Of a stretch of DNA of 7,484 nt, positions 1-4,405 are shown one piece after another (the stretch's first letter is position 1; every line of letters starts with the position of its first letter). Source of the stretch: Cytophagales bacterium (GTDB taxonomy: Bacteria; Bacteroidota; Bacteroidia; Cytophagales; 172606-1); the NCBI GenBank assembly GCA_025455595.1, contig JALOMD010000124.1:1-7484 (forward strand), read 5' to 3'. The position numbers and the translations under genes are program-made. The notes beneath the pieces are model-generated. The model was not told the origin of the DNA, searched no databases, and saw only the letters and a program-made list of their open reading frames with translations.

Positions 1-389
1 AGCGCGTCGTGGAACGACGTGCTTTGGTAGTGCAGCATCACGTCGTCAGCACCGGGTACGCCCATGATGTAGGTGCAGCCCGCCGTTCCAGCCAGCGTCA
101 GCAGCGTGTCCATGTCGTCTTGGTCGGCTTCGGCGTGGTTGGTGTAGCAAATGTCAATGCCCATCGGCATGCCCAGCAGTTTGCCGCAAAAATGGTCTTC
201 CAGTCCGGCGCGGATGATTTGCTTGCCATCATACAAATATTCCGGGCCGATGAAACCGACCACTGTGTTCACCAACAGTGGTGCAAACGCCCTTGCCACC
301 GCGTAAGCCCGCGCCTCGCACGTCTGCTGATCTACGCCGTGGTGCGCATTGGCCGAAAGGCTGCTGCCTTGTCCGGTCTCAAAATACAT
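1..389 (-). pseudogene. eutB: EutB C-terminal part, out of frame with the N-terminal part and cut by the window edge
   Basis: Reading the minus strand from the left copy of the duplication gives an open frame to the window edge. It starts with a second MYFETGQGSSLS and continues with typical EutB sequence: SANAHHGVDQQTCEARAY, then NTVVGFIGPEYLYDGKQ, IIRAGLEDHFCGKLLG, MPMGIDICYTNHAEADQDD and YQSTSFHDA. The Asp of MGID aligns with the catalytic Asp362 of the enterobacterial enzyme. No stop or other defect is seen, so the only lesion in view is the 40-bp insertion. An ATG lies at 389 within the duplicated unit, in frame with this part and overlapping the upstream ORF's end at 379, so translation could in principle restart there. 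Whether two fragments would assemble is unknown. The gene's 3' end, and any eutC, lie beyond position 1. Confidence 0.85.
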
Positions 390-432
390 CACCCGAAAGG
401 CTGCTGCCTTGTCCGGTCTCAAAATACATCAC
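353..432. repeat. Perfect 40-bp tandem duplication inside eutB
   Basis: Positions 353-392 and 393-432 are identical, head to tail, with no spacer. Each unit begins CCGAAAGGCTGC and ends AAAATACATCAC. Forty is not a multiple of three, so the extra copy shifts the eutB frame by one base. Removing one unit restores a continuous EutB frame, with GSSLS running directly into ANAHHG as in the family. The lack of any difference between the copies means it is recent, reversible, or an assembly or sequencing artefact. Confidence 0.97.
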
Positions 433-1278
433 ATTTTGCCCTACCGTCCCGCGCTGCAGCGACAGAGCCGCCTCGCGTCCTTCTTTCAGCAGAGCCAGAT
501 TGATTCCGAACGACGCATTCGTCTGCTCCGTCCCTCCCACCGACTGAAACACCAAATCCACTGGTGCCCCCCGTTCAATGGCTTGGATGGTAGTGGTGAC
601 GTGACTCAACACACAGGATTGCGTCGGGATGTCGAAACGCGTGCGGATGGAGTCCACCATTTCCAACAGCCGGATGACCGTCGGCACGTTGTCCGTCGCC
701 GGGTTGATGCCAATCACCGCGTCGCCGCTGCCGTATAGCAGGCCGTCCACGATGCTCGCGGCGATGCCCCGGTAGTCGTCCGTCGGGTGGTTGGGTTGCA
801 GGCGCGTGGACAACCGGCCTTTCAGCCCGATGGTGTTTCGGAACTTTGTAACCACCTCGCACTTGGCCGCTACCGTTACCAAATCCTGCACCCGCATGAT
901 TTTGGAAACCGCCGCCGCCATTTCGGGCGTAAGTCCGGGAGCCAGAGATGTGAGGCTTTCCGTTATGCATGAATGTGACAACAAATAGTCCCGAAAACCG
1001 CCCACCGTCAAGTGGCTGATGGGAGCAAACGCCGCTGCGTTGTGCGAATCTATGATCAGGCGCGTCACTTCGTCGGTTTCGTACGGAACGACGGCTTCGG
1101 TCAGGAAAGTTTTCAGCGGAACTTCGGCCAAGGCCATCTGGGCGGCCACGCGTTCTTCGGCGGTTTCGGCGGCCACCCCTGCCAGCACATCGCCCGAACG
1201 CAGCGGCGTGGCTTTCGCCAGCAGCGTCTTCAAATCCTTGAACCGGTAGGCAAAGTGGTGGATGGTTTGTCGGTACAT
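379..1278 (-). CDS. eutB: Ethanolamine ammonia-lyase large subunit EutB, N-terminal part, prematurely stopped by a frameshift
   Basis: EutB is the catalytic large subunit of adenosylcobalamin-dependent ethanolamine ammonia-lyase, which with EutC converts ethanolamine to acetaldehyde and ammonia. The 299-aa product matches the known family closely: LRSGDVLAGVAA near residue 27, ARLQPN-like TRLQPN at 158-163, GDAVIGINPATD near 185, and YFETGQGSSLS at 285-295. By recall of the enterobacterial enzyme, the substrate-site residues R160, Q162, N193 and E287 correspond here to R159, Q161, N192 and E287. After Ser295 the reading frame enters a second copy of a 40-bp duplication, adds four foreign residues (GDVF) and stops at TGA. 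The family is normally about 450-460 aa, so about a third is missing, including the segment with catalytic Asp362. The start ATG at 1278 fits the family N-terminus. There is no clear Shine-Dalgarno sequence. Family identity is secure; function as it stands is doubtful. Confidence 0.93.
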   Translation of the reverse strand: MYRQTIHHFAYRFKDLKTLLAKATPLRSGDVLAGVAAETAEERVAAQMALAEVPLKTFLTEAVVPYETDEVTRLIIDSHNAAAFAPISHLTVGGFRDYLLSHSCITESLTSLAPGLTPEMAAAVSKIMRVQDLVTVAAKCEVVTKFRNTIGLKGRLSTRLQPNHPTDDYRGIAASIVDGLLYGSGDAVIGINPATDNVPTVIRLLEMVDSIRTRFDIPTQSCVLSHVTTTIQAIERGAPVDLVFQSVGGTEQTNASFGINLALLKEGREAALSLQRGTVGQNVMYFETGQGSSLSGDVF

Positions 1279-1283
1279 GATTT

Positions 1284-1308
1284 AATTTAGAATTGTGAAT
1301 TCAGAATT
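1284..1308 (+). repeat. AT-rich 25-nt repeat, copy 1
   Basis: The block AATTTAGAATT-R-TGAATTCAGAATT occurs here with R=G and again at 4021-4045 with R=A, a 24/25 match. In both places a 31-nt hairpin element follows on the same strand, 12 and 6 nt downstream. It lies directly upstream of the eutB start on the other strand. Confidence 0.8.
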
Positions 1309-1320
1309 ATGAATTGGGAA

Positions 1321-1351
1321 GGCGTTTTGGGCAATTTTTGCCCAAAACGCA
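1321..1351. repeat. 31-nt palindromic element, copy 1 (perfect 11-bp stem)
   Basis: The arms GCGTTTTGGGC (1322-1332) and GCCCAAAACGC (1340-1350) pair perfectly around a 7-nt loop AATTTTT. This is the best-conserved member of a family also found at 4052, 4244, 4361, 5477 and, as a half copy, 6395. It sits 43 bp upstream of the eutB start codon, so it may lie in the eutB leader. It is too far from any gene end to be a terminator of a gene in view. Confidence 0.88.
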
Positions 1352-1543
1352 CCTGACCAAGTCGTCTCGTCAGCATTGGGTTGCGCCCAACAAACTACGC
1401 AATTGTGCCCAAAAGGACAAGTCGCCGTTGCACGCGAACTTGCTTGAACCAGACCTGTGCCAACACGGCCGTTTACCCTCCGCAACTCACTGCCACCTTG
1501 TTGCAACTGACACCGAAAACCTTAAAGTTCACCTTGGGGGGCA

Positions 1544-1573
1544 TTTGCGGGTCGGATGTTTTGCATTACTTTG
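1544..1573 (+). promoter_or_regulatory. Weak Bacteroidota-type promoter candidate for the InsA-like gene
   Basis: TTTG at 1544-1547 is followed after 19 bp by TACTTTG (1567-1573). This resembles the Bacteroidota promoter pattern (TTTG near -33, TAnnTTTG near -7) but is one base short in the -7 box. A start near 1580 would leave a leader of about 80 nt before the ATG at 1661. Such short motifs arise by chance, so support is weak. Confidence 0.25.
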
Positions 1574-1660
1574 CGTAAGTGTCATTGCAACAATTATTTT
1601 TCAGCCCTTCAGTGTTCGGCAACAATCCCTTGACTTTTTAACCCAATTTTTTCGTTTACT

Positions 1661-1936
1661 ATGGAATGCCCTAAGTGTAAGTCCATTGACCGCATGAAAG
1701 ACGGCTTCGTTGGCGGCCGCCAGCGTTACCAATGCAAATGTTGCGGCTACCGGTACACGGTGAAACAGAAGTCCACGGCCAAGCCCATTGAGATGAAATT
1801 GCAGGCTGTACGCATGTACGAGGAAGGCTTGGGCATGCGTGCCATTGCCCGCGTGTTGCAAGTAAACCACGTCAGCGTGCAGAACTGGATCAAGCGGCTG
1901 GCCCCGGTTGCTCCGGCGCAACTGAAGAGGGCTTAA
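1661..1936 (+). CDS. IS1 InsA-like zinc-ribbon/helix-turn-helix protein, no InsB partner
   Basis: This 91-aa protein has the two-part build of the InsA half of IS1-family transposases. An N-terminal zinc ribbon has Cys pairs CPKC (3-6) and CKCC (25-28) flanking a basic segment, with the GYRYTVKQKS stretch typical after the second knuckle. A helix-turn-helix follows at about residues 46-80 (QAVRMYEEGLGMRAIARVLQ, then VNHVSVQNWIKR). In IS1, InsA alone binds the element ends and represses, while the transposase is an InsA-InsB frameshift fusion. Here the frame stops after LKRA with no A-rich slippery run, and the next gene is an unrelated histidine kinase. No DDE catalytic domain or terminal inverted repeats are evident. 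It may be an element remnant or a free-standing DNA-binding protein. The clean frame and complete domains argue against simple decay. The ATG start is just before the first Cys pair, as expected. Confidence 0.8.
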   Translation: MECPKCKSIDRMKDGFVGGRQRYQCKCCGYRYTVKQKSTAKPIEMKLQAVRMYEEGLGMRAIARVLQVNHVSVQNWIKRLAPVAPAQLKRA

Positions 1937-1939
1937 TCG

Positions 1940-2040
1940 AACGTTTATCGTTCAATGTTTACCGTTTAACGTTCTTTCAACGCAAAATGCGTCTAAAACC
2001 GAACGGATGGCTGGGGCCGCAACGCCGAACGATAAACGTT
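1940..2040. repeat. 14-bp inverted repeat upstream of the kinase gene
   Basis: AACGTTTATCGTTC at 1940-1953 is perfectly complementary to GAACGATAAACGTT at 2027-2040. The arms are separated by 73 bp, and the left arm is followed by degenerate variants (for example TTTACCGTTTAACGTTC at 1958-1974). The right arm ends 10 bp before the kinase ATG. It could be a pair of operator half-sites, a recombined intergenic repeat, or the footprint of a small element. The left arm starts just after the InsA-like stop codon. Confidence 0.7.
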
Positions 2041-2050
2041 GAACGAATTC

Positions 2051-3136
2051 ATGAATCCCAAACGCGTTTGGCAACTCGGCGGCGTGCTGCTGCTGGGCGT
2101 GGGCATTTGTTTGCTCCTTGATTTGGTACTGAGCCTCAAGTACCGCTACTACACCATTCATTGGCATTGGCAGAAATTTGCGGCCGGGCTGCTGCTGGCT
2201 TCGTTGGTGACGGCGGGCGTGTGGGCCTCGAACCGCTGGCTGAACCGCCGCTTGCCGTGGGAACAATCGGTGCGAGGGCGGTTTTTGGTGCAGTTCGTGG
2301 TACAGTCGGCGATGGTTTTGGCGGTAATCGTCGGGCTGCGCAACGGACTGCTGCGTCCGGTGTTTCATCCCCAATCGGCGTTCGTCCGGCTCGGCGACGA
2401 ACTGCTCATCGGCACTGTGGCGGCAGTGGCCATGCTGTTGGTCACGGCCACCGACTTGGCGGTTTTCCTGCTCAACAAATGGCGGGTTTCGCTGGCGCAA
2501 CTGGAGCGTTTCAAGAAAGAAAACATCGAATTTCACTTGGAAATGCTCAAAACGCAAGTCAATCCGCATTTTTTGTTCAATTCGCTCAACACCCTCTCTT
2601 CCCTGATCTACACCGACCAGGACACGGCCGCCGAGTTTGTGCGGCAGTTGGCCACCGTCTATCGCTACGTGTTGGAAAACCGCACCAAGGAAACCGTTTT
2701 GCTGCGCGAGGAACTGACTTTCCTGCAAGCCTACGCCTACCTGATGGACTTGCGTTTCGGACATAACTTGCGTATTTCCATCGAACTGCCCGATGCTGCC
2801 CAGCGGCTGCAAATCGCGCCGCTTACCTTGCAGATGCTGATTGAAAACGCGGTGAAGCACAACATCGTCTCGCACAAAAAACCGCTCGACTTGCGCATTT
2901 TTCAGGAAAACAACTTTCTTGTGGTGCAAAACACGCTGCAGCCCAAGGCCGTCAAGGAGTTTTCGTCGCAAATCGGGCTGGACAACATCCGCAGCCGCTA
3001 CCGTTTCCTCACCGAAAGCGAAGTGGAAGTCCAAAACGACGGCCGCACGTTCACGGTGCGCATTCCGCTGTTGGAAGATACGGCTTTGTCCTCCGCAAAA
3101 GCCGAAGAAACACTGCTTCCCATCGGCGCAAAGTGA
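2051..3136 (+). CDS. LytS/YehU-type sensor histidine kinase
   Basis: The protein is a 361-aa inner-membrane histidine kinase of the His_kinase (PF06580) family. Four hydrophobic segments lie at about residues 9-27, 43-59, 79-100 and 117-142, with no large extracellular sensor domain. A short linker (LAQLERFKKENIEFHLEMLK) leads to the family motif QVNPHFLFNSLNTLSSLI with phosphoacceptor His173. The ATPase domain shows LTLQMLIENAVKHN (N266) and a glycine-containing IGLDNIRSRY motif at about 308-317. It should phosphorylate the LytTR regulator encoded next. I chose ATG 2051 over the in-frame TTG at 2039, because the TTG falls in the inverted repeat and the ATG gives a standard short cytoplasmic start. 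The signal sensed cannot be read from the sequence. Confidence 0.93.
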   Translation: MNPKRVWQLGGVLLLGVGICLLLDLVLSLKYRYYTIHWHWQKFAAGLLLASLVTAGVWASNRWLNRRLPWEQSVRGRFLVQFVVQSAMVLAVIVGLRNGLLRPVFHPQSAFVRLGDELLIGTVAAVAMLLVTATDLAVFLLNKWRVSLAQLERFKKENIEFHLEMLKTQVNPHFLFNSLNTLSSLIYTDQDTAAEFVRQLATVYRYVLENRTKETVLLREELTFLQAYAYLMDLRFGHNLRISIELPDAAQRLQIAPLTLQMLIENAVKHNIVSHKKPLDLRIFQENNFLVVQNTLQPKAVKEFSSQIGLDNIRSRYRFLTESEVEVQNDGRTFTVRIPLLEDTALSSAKAEETLLPIGAK

Positions 3137-3155
3137 CATTTGGATGGCAGATATA

Positions 3156-3174
3156 GCATACTTCGCAAGTATGC
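3156..3174. repeat. Perfect hairpin between kinase and regulator genes
   Basis: GCATACTT (3156-3163) and AAGTATGC (3167-3174) form an 8-bp stem with loop CGC. It lies 20 nt after the kinase stop and 41 nt before the regulator ATG. No U-run follows, so it is not a classical terminator. It may stabilise or partition the dicistronic mRNA, or be one more intergenic repeat. Confidence 0.75.
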
Positions 3175-3214
3175 CCTACATTTACGCTGTCCTCTTTTCA
3201 CTGTTCACTCCGCA

Positions 3215-3982
3215 ATGAAAACCCTCATCATTGAAGACGAGCCGCTGGCCCAGCAGGAACTGAAGCGGCTGCTGCACCGCTGCCAACCGCAGGCCGAAGT
3301 GCTCGACTGCCTCGACTCGGTGGAAGACAGCGTGGCTTGGCTGCAAGCCAACGCCAAGCCCGACCTGATTTTCATGGATATCCGCCTGTCCGACGGCTCC
3401 AGTTTCGAGATTTTCGACCAAGTGACGGTCGCCGCGCCGGTCATTTTCACCACGGCTTACAACGAATACGCCTTGCAGGCGTTCAAGGCAAACGGCATCG
3501 AATACTTGCTCAAGCCCGTGGAAGAGAAGGCGTTGCGGTCGGCGTTGCAAAAGCTGGAAAGCCTGAAAAGTCATTTTTTGCCCGAAACGCCGACGCTGGA
3601 TGTCGCGCAAATCAGGCAATTGCTACAGGCAGGCCAGCCGAACTACAAAAACCGGTTCGCCATTACGCTGGGCGACAAAATCAGGCATGTGTCCACGGCG
3701 CAAATCGCGTATTTTTTCGCCGAAGACAACACGGTGTTCCTTATCACCGCCGACCGCCGCAAATATGTCATCAACTATACGCTGGACGAACTCGAAACCC
3801 TGCTCGACCCGCAGGATTTTTACCGCGTGAGCCGCAAATACATGGCGCACATCCAGTCTATCGTGGAAGTGAACCGATATTTCAACAGCCGCCTGAAAGT
3901 GACCCTCGCCCCTTGCGACGACAACGAAATCCTCGTGAGCCGTGCCCGCGTGCCGGGCTTTCTGGTGTGGATGGGAGAATGA
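3215..3982 (+). CDS. LytTR-family response regulator
   Basis: This 255-aa protein has an N-terminal receiver domain (about 1-120) and a C-terminal LytTR DNA-binding domain (about 148-253). The receiver shows the acidic pocket E7-D8, phosphoacceptor D55 in LIFMDIRL, T80 in FTTAYNEYAL and K100 in YLLKPV. The LytTR part has the usual signatures: ITLGDKIRHV, IAYFFAEDNTVFLIT, and FYRVSRKYMAHIQSI followed by a basic strand (NSRLKVTL). It is the expected partner of the kinase 78 bp upstream, very probably in one transcript. The start is ATG 3215, which places MKTLIIEDEP at the receiver's first strand. An in-frame TTG at 3140 would add 25 residues spanning the hairpin and is unlikely. LytTR regulators usually bind direct repeats near target promoters; its targets here are unknown. 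Confidence 0.94.
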   Translation: MKTLIIEDEPLAQQELKRLLHRCQPQAEVLDCLDSVEDSVAWLQANAKPDLIFMDIRLSDGSSFEIFDQVTVAAPVIFTTAYNEYALQAFKANGIEYLLKPVEEKALRSALQKLESLKSHFLPETPTLDVAQIRQLLQAGQPNYKNRFAITLGDKIRHVSTAQIAYFFAEDNTVFLITADRRKYVINYTLDELETLLDPQDFYRVSRKYMAHIQSIVEVNRYFNSRLKVTLAPCDDNEILVSRARVPGFLVWMGE

Positions 3983-3990
3983 ACTTGAGG

Positions 3991-4016
3991 TACGAAGTAC
4001 GATTTACGAAGTACGA
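3991..4016 (+). repeat. Two 12-nt direct repeats
   Basis: TACGAAGTACGA occurs at 3991-4002 and again at 4005-4016, with a 14-nt period, starting 9 nt after the regulator's stop codon. It resembles low-complexity intergenic repeats common in this kind of genome. A paired-site role for the LytTR protein is conceivable but unsupported, and the position downstream of the gene argues against it. Confidence 0.7.
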
Positions 4017-4020
4017 ATTC

Positions 4021-4045
4021 AATTTAGAATTATGAATTCAGAATT
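4021..4045 (+). repeat. AT-rich 25-nt repeat, copy 2
   Basis: It matches 1284-1308 at 24 of 25 positions and again precedes a 31-nt palindromic element, here by 6 nt. The shared order and orientation suggest the two blocks travel together. Confidence 0.8.
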
Positions 4046-4051
4046 CAGAGG

Positions 4052-4082
4052 GGCGTTTTGGGCATTTTTTGCTCAAAACGCC
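4052..4082. repeat. 31-nt palindromic element, copy 2, possible terminator of the regulator gene
   Basis: GGCGTTTTGGGC (4052-4063) and GCTCAAAACGCC (4071-4082) form a 12-bp stem with one G-U pair and loop ATTTTTT. TTTT follows on the plus strand (4083-4086), so the element could end transcription about 70 nt after the regulator's stop codon. Termination is inferred; repeat family membership is seen directly. Confidence 0.8.
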
Positions 4083-4094
4083 TTTTGTCACGCA

Positions 4095-4119
4095 GGTCAT
4101 CCCGCCCTGCGGGAAGACC
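4095..4119. repeat. Imperfect hairpin
   Basis: GGTC-A-TCCCGC pairs with GCGGGA-A-GACC around loop CCT, giving ten base pairs with one A-A mismatch. A related CCCGC/GCGGG hairpin is nested in the expanded element at 4258-4272. Confidence 0.65.
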
Positions 4120-4173
4120 GGAATCACAGGCTTGCCAAAGACAACAGGCTCGGATAGTGTGGCCAGATGCCTG

Positions 4174-4209
4174 CCCCGACTTGTCGGGGGCGGGGGTGTA
4201 GATACACCC
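4174..4209. repeat. Two adjacent small hairpins
   Basis: CCCCGAC (4174-4180) pairs with GTCGGGG (4183-4189), and GGGTGTA (4194-4200) pairs with TACACCC (4203-4209). In RNA the innermost pairs would open to give usable loops of four or more nucleotides. They lie four bases apart, with no gene or U-run nearby. Confidence 0.6.
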
Positions 4210-4243
4210 GGATAACCGTGAATACCGCATGCATTTGTCGCGG

Positions 4244-4296
4244 GCGTTTTGGGCGTTCCCGCCTGTTGCGGGATTTCTCAATTTTTGCCCAAAACG
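4244..4296. repeat. Expanded palindromic element, copy 3, with a nested hairpin
   Basis: The outer arms are GCGTTTTGGGC (4244-4254) and GCCCAAAACG (4287-4296). The usual 7-nt loop is replaced by 32 nt, which hold a second hairpin, CCCGC-CTGTT-GCGGG (4258-4272), followed by ATTTCTCAATTTTT. The half copy at 6395-6427 carries a nearly identical internal segment, so the insert belongs to a recurring longer form. Confidence 0.75.
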
Positions 4297-4360
4297 ACTA
4301 ATGTCTGTACAGAAACGTGTTTTGAACAGCTTTTGCTATAATGTCGCCTTATTCTCTTCC

Positions 4361-4391
4361 GCCGTTTTAGCCGTTTTTTCCCAAAAACGCC
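4361..4391. repeat. Decayed palindromic element, copy 4
   Basis: Aligned over 31 nt with the family consensus, this stretch matches at all but about seven positions and keeps the exact length, the T-rich loop and the AAAACGCC end. Its stem is weakened. It marks this region as intergenic repeat sequence, which supports a later start for the following gene. Confidence 0.55.
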
Positions 4392-4405
4392 GCTACCGAA
4401 TCCAA

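Larger units (their letters stand above)
1279..1660. other. Divergent spacer between eutB and the InsA-like gene
   Basis: This 382-bp stretch has no convincing gene. Next to eutB is an AT-rich block (1284-1315) built from repeats of the GAATT kind, followed by a perfect hairpin element (1321-1351). The middle (about 1352-1540) is unremarkable. The right end has a weak promoter candidate for the plus-strand gene. ORFs crossing the area in several frames have no recognisable protein features and cover the repeats, so I treat them as non-coding. Confidence 0.6.
3983..4405. other. Intergenic island of stacked hairpins and repeats
   Basis: This 423-bp spacer carries no convincing gene. In order it holds two 12-nt direct repeats TACGAAGTACGA (3991-4002 and 4005-4016), the AT-rich block (4021-4045), a palindromic element (4052-4082), an imperfect hairpin (4095-4119), a CCCCGAC/GTCGGGG hairpin (4174-4189), a GGGTGTA/TACACCC hairpin (4194-4209), an expanded palindromic element (4244-4296) and a decayed copy (4361-4391). 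The open frame that continues upstream of the CBM gene crosses these repeats and is probably not translated before about 4406. Confidence 0.75.

Noticed and set aside
9..503. 164-aa plus-strand ORF across eutB
   Set aside because: It lies antisense to convincing EutB sequence, its product is Arg/His/Val-rich with no motif, and it crosses the 40-bp duplication.
1..1278. Microcompartment (eut/pdu) locus
   Set aside because: Only eutB is visible. No shell protein, reactivase or aldehyde dehydrogenase gene is in the window, and the opposite flank is unrelated.
1391..1420. Possible minus-strand promoter for eutB (TTG, 20 bp, TAGTTTG)
   Set aside because: The -7 box lacks one base of the Bacteroidota consensus and no second feature supports it, so chance is as likely.
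1661..2050. Complete IS1-family insertion sequence
   Set aside because: There is no InsB frame, no DDE residues, no frameshift site and no terminal inverted repeats with target duplication around the gene.
1952..3139. 395-aa minus-strand ORF opposite the histidine kinase
   Set aside because: It is long, but it is the antisense shadow of a gene with full kinase motifs. Its sequence is Gln/His/Arg-rich and low in recognisable structure, as expected for antisense reading in GC-rich DNA.
4327..4342. TATAAT-like word (CTATAATG) upstream of the CBM gene
   Set aside because: It resembles a proteobacterial -10 box, but the main Bacteroidota sigma factor uses a different consensus and no suitable -35 partner is present.
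4229..4405. Upstream extension of the CBM lipoprotein frame, including a hydrophobic run near 4334-4380
   Set aside because: The extension translates one expanded and one decayed palindromic repeat. A second hydrophobic segment before the lipoprotein signal would be unusual.
3983..4405. CRISPR array or attC-type integron site
   Set aside because: The repeats are hairpins of different sequence and irregular spacing. There are no regular direct repeats with unique spacers and no integrase or cas gene.
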